Source: an uncultured beta proteobacterium | Lineage (GTDB): Bacteria > Pseudomonadota > Gammaproteobacteria > Burkholderiales > Burkholderiaceae_C | Reading direction: 5' to 3' | DNA: 56,437 bases | Assembly: GCA_903886275.1 (NCBI GenBank) | Contig: CAISLN010000060.1 | Coordinates: forward strand, 1-56,437 | Shown: positions 55,549-56,437 of the stretch, in pieces | How the letters are laid out: every line of letters starts with the position of its first letter | How positions within the stretch are numbered: the first letter of the stretch is position 1 | Notes under the pieces: generated by a model | Database searches by the model: none | What the model was told of the DNA's origin: nothing | What the model saw: only the letters and a program-made list of their open reading frames with translations | Position numbers and translations under genes: made by a program

Positions 55549-56437
55549 TTACAACCCTACGACACCGCTATCCACACCAGTAGTGAAAATGAAGGTAGTC
55601 GTAAAACCCTGTCCGTTGTTAGTACCTGAAATCGTGACCTTGTAGGCCGTACTGGGCAACATGGGGGCATCGGCTGTAATGTAGTAACGATTAGTTGGCC
55701 CATGATTCACAGGGGAACGGAGTGTGACATTCGTACCATTCGTCACTTGTGTCATGCTGTAACTGGTTATCAGCAACGCATTGCCTTCACGCACAGCCAC
55801 CAGAACCGATGATCCAAGTGGATTTGCAGTCAGGTCACGACCAGGTACTGGACTCGGTGTTTCCTGTGTTAACTGATAGCCTGTACCAGTAGTCCCATCG
55901 CAAGGGTAAGTGCTAACAACGGAACTTGCTTGCAATTGTGGGCCTGCTGTTATTGTAGTGGCGTTGTCAAATTGAGCGTACACACTTGGATAAACACTTT
56001 TGCTCACATCCAATGTGGACCTCATAGAAATCCCAATGTCACGCGCATTCATCAACATACCATCCATGTGATATGGCGCATTCAAAAGGTTACGAACACT
56101 GATAACGCCCAAGTTGGTCTTGTCCGTTTGATTTAAAATCCTTACCGTGTCGTCCGCACTATTAGCTGCACCCGCATTCAGATATCCAGCAGCGAGCATT
56201 CGATCAGCAGGACTGACCCCCGTGAACCCAGCCAATGTTTTGTTTTCAAAGTGATCGAAGTAATAGTTAATCGCCTGATAGTCCGCATGCGCCTTGGCAG
56301 CCTTATCAATCGCAGCATTCTGCGCAACCAAACCGAAACCGCAACGACCCCGTTCCGCATTCAAAAGGTTGAACGCTGCGAGTTCTTCGCTGCCAGCAGG
56401 GTAAGTAGGCGCGGGCACACTGGTGACAAGACTCGAA
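55549..56437 (-). CDS. CAP/SCP-like domain protein, partial at the window edge
   Basis: The minus-strand frame is open to the right edge, so the N-terminus, including any signal peptide, is outside the window; 295 codons are visible. The visible part opens with a CAP-superfamily domain (EELAAFNLLNAERGRCGFGL, then AAIDKAAKAHADYQAINYYF and DHFENKTLAGFTGVSP), with the His/Glu-like pattern of the family only partly conserved. It is followed by a beta-rich, Thr/Ser/Asn-rich C-terminal domain (about 150-290). Such proteins are normally exported. Base composition is nearer 48% GC than the rest of the window and codons are more A/T-rich, suggesting acquisition. Function unknown. Confidence 0.75.
   Translation of the reverse strand, partial: SSLVTSVPAPTYPAGSEELAAFNLLNAERGRCGFGLVAQNAAIDKAAKAHADYQAINYYFDHFENKTLAGFTGVSPADRMLAAGYLNAGAANSADDTVRILNQTDKTNLGVISVRNLLNAPYHMDGMLMNARDIGISMRSTLDVSKSVYPSVYAQFDNATTITAGPQLQASSVVSTYPCDGTTGTGYQLTQETPSPVPGRDLTANPLGSSVLVAVREGNALLITSYSMTQVTNGTNVTLRSPVNHGPTNRYYITADAPMLPSTAYKVTISGTNNGQGFTTTFIFTTGVDSGVVGL

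Overview
The window (about 56.4 kb, GC-rich throughout most of its length) reads as a chromosomal segment of a betaproteobacterium of the order Burkholderiales, most likely a Comamonadaceae member of the Rhodoferax/Polaromonas type. This rests on protein flavour and on gene neighbourhoods I know from that group: mltG-tmk-holB-pilZ-tatD, msrB-yciB-bolA-ppiC, ratA-rnfH opposite smpB, guaB-guaA, map-glnD, and mfd back to back with ispD. It is inference; no rRNA or marker comparison was possible. I found no tRNA, rRNA, CRISPR array or replication origin. No stretch over 300 bases lacks a gene; the longest gaps are 47133-47374, 10828-11061 and 31420-31647.

Layout. 1-2004: right end of an IS66-family element, inserted in a PAS sensor kinase gene whose ATPase domain it cuts. 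2081-7285: nth, an HDOD protein, an aminotransferase, a FrnE-like oxidoreductase, serB and a vapBC toxin-antitoxin pair. 7339-12375: mfd and ispD, with an MNT/HEPN module between them. That module is flanked by a 121-bp duplication of the ispD 5' end, and its HEPN toxin gene carries an internal deletion. 12487-17526: tex, a second HDOD protein, an HSL-type esterase and an orphan cheZ. 17630-23048: ygfZ, then the mltG-tmk-holB-pilZ-tatD-ankyrin operon. 23084-26277: an accessory patch with a tyrosine recombinase divergent from a KfrA-like protein across an AT-rich, repeat-bearing spacer, then an adenylate cyclase-FHA protein. 26380-33117 (minus strand): guaB, guaA, a leucine-rich-repeat protein kinase, tadA fused to a decayed alpha/beta-hydrolase, and an LD-carboxypeptidase. 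33192-36368: DUF4124 protein, rnfH, ratA, smpB, a small basic protein and a histone-deacetylase-like enzyme. 36341-40493 (minus): probable lipid-metabolism operon of acyl-CoA ligase, small membrane protein, SDR, thioesterase and GST-like protein. 40621-44173: selO, msrB, yciB, bolA, ppiC. 44250-54988: hybrid sensor kinase, purL, map, glnD. 55047-56437: remnants of a parE toxin and an integrase, then an AT-richer CAP-domain gene running off the edge.

Functionally most of the window is housekeeping: purine synthesis (guaA, guaB, purL), DNA repair and replication (nth, mfd, tmk, holB), translation quality control (smpB, tadA, map), nitrogen signalling (glnD), isoprenoids (ispD) and cell-wall enzymes (mltG, ldcA). 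The accessory events stand out against it: an IS66 insertion, three toxin-antitoxin loci (one intact, two damaged), a recombinase/KfrA pair and an integrase scar. The most unusual points are the MNT/HEPN insertion that duplicated the start of ispD, the TadA-dead hydrolase fusion beside an LRR kinase, the recombinase/KfrA pair, and an extra N-terminal segment on SerB. I did not find a clear, complete, previously undescribed system.
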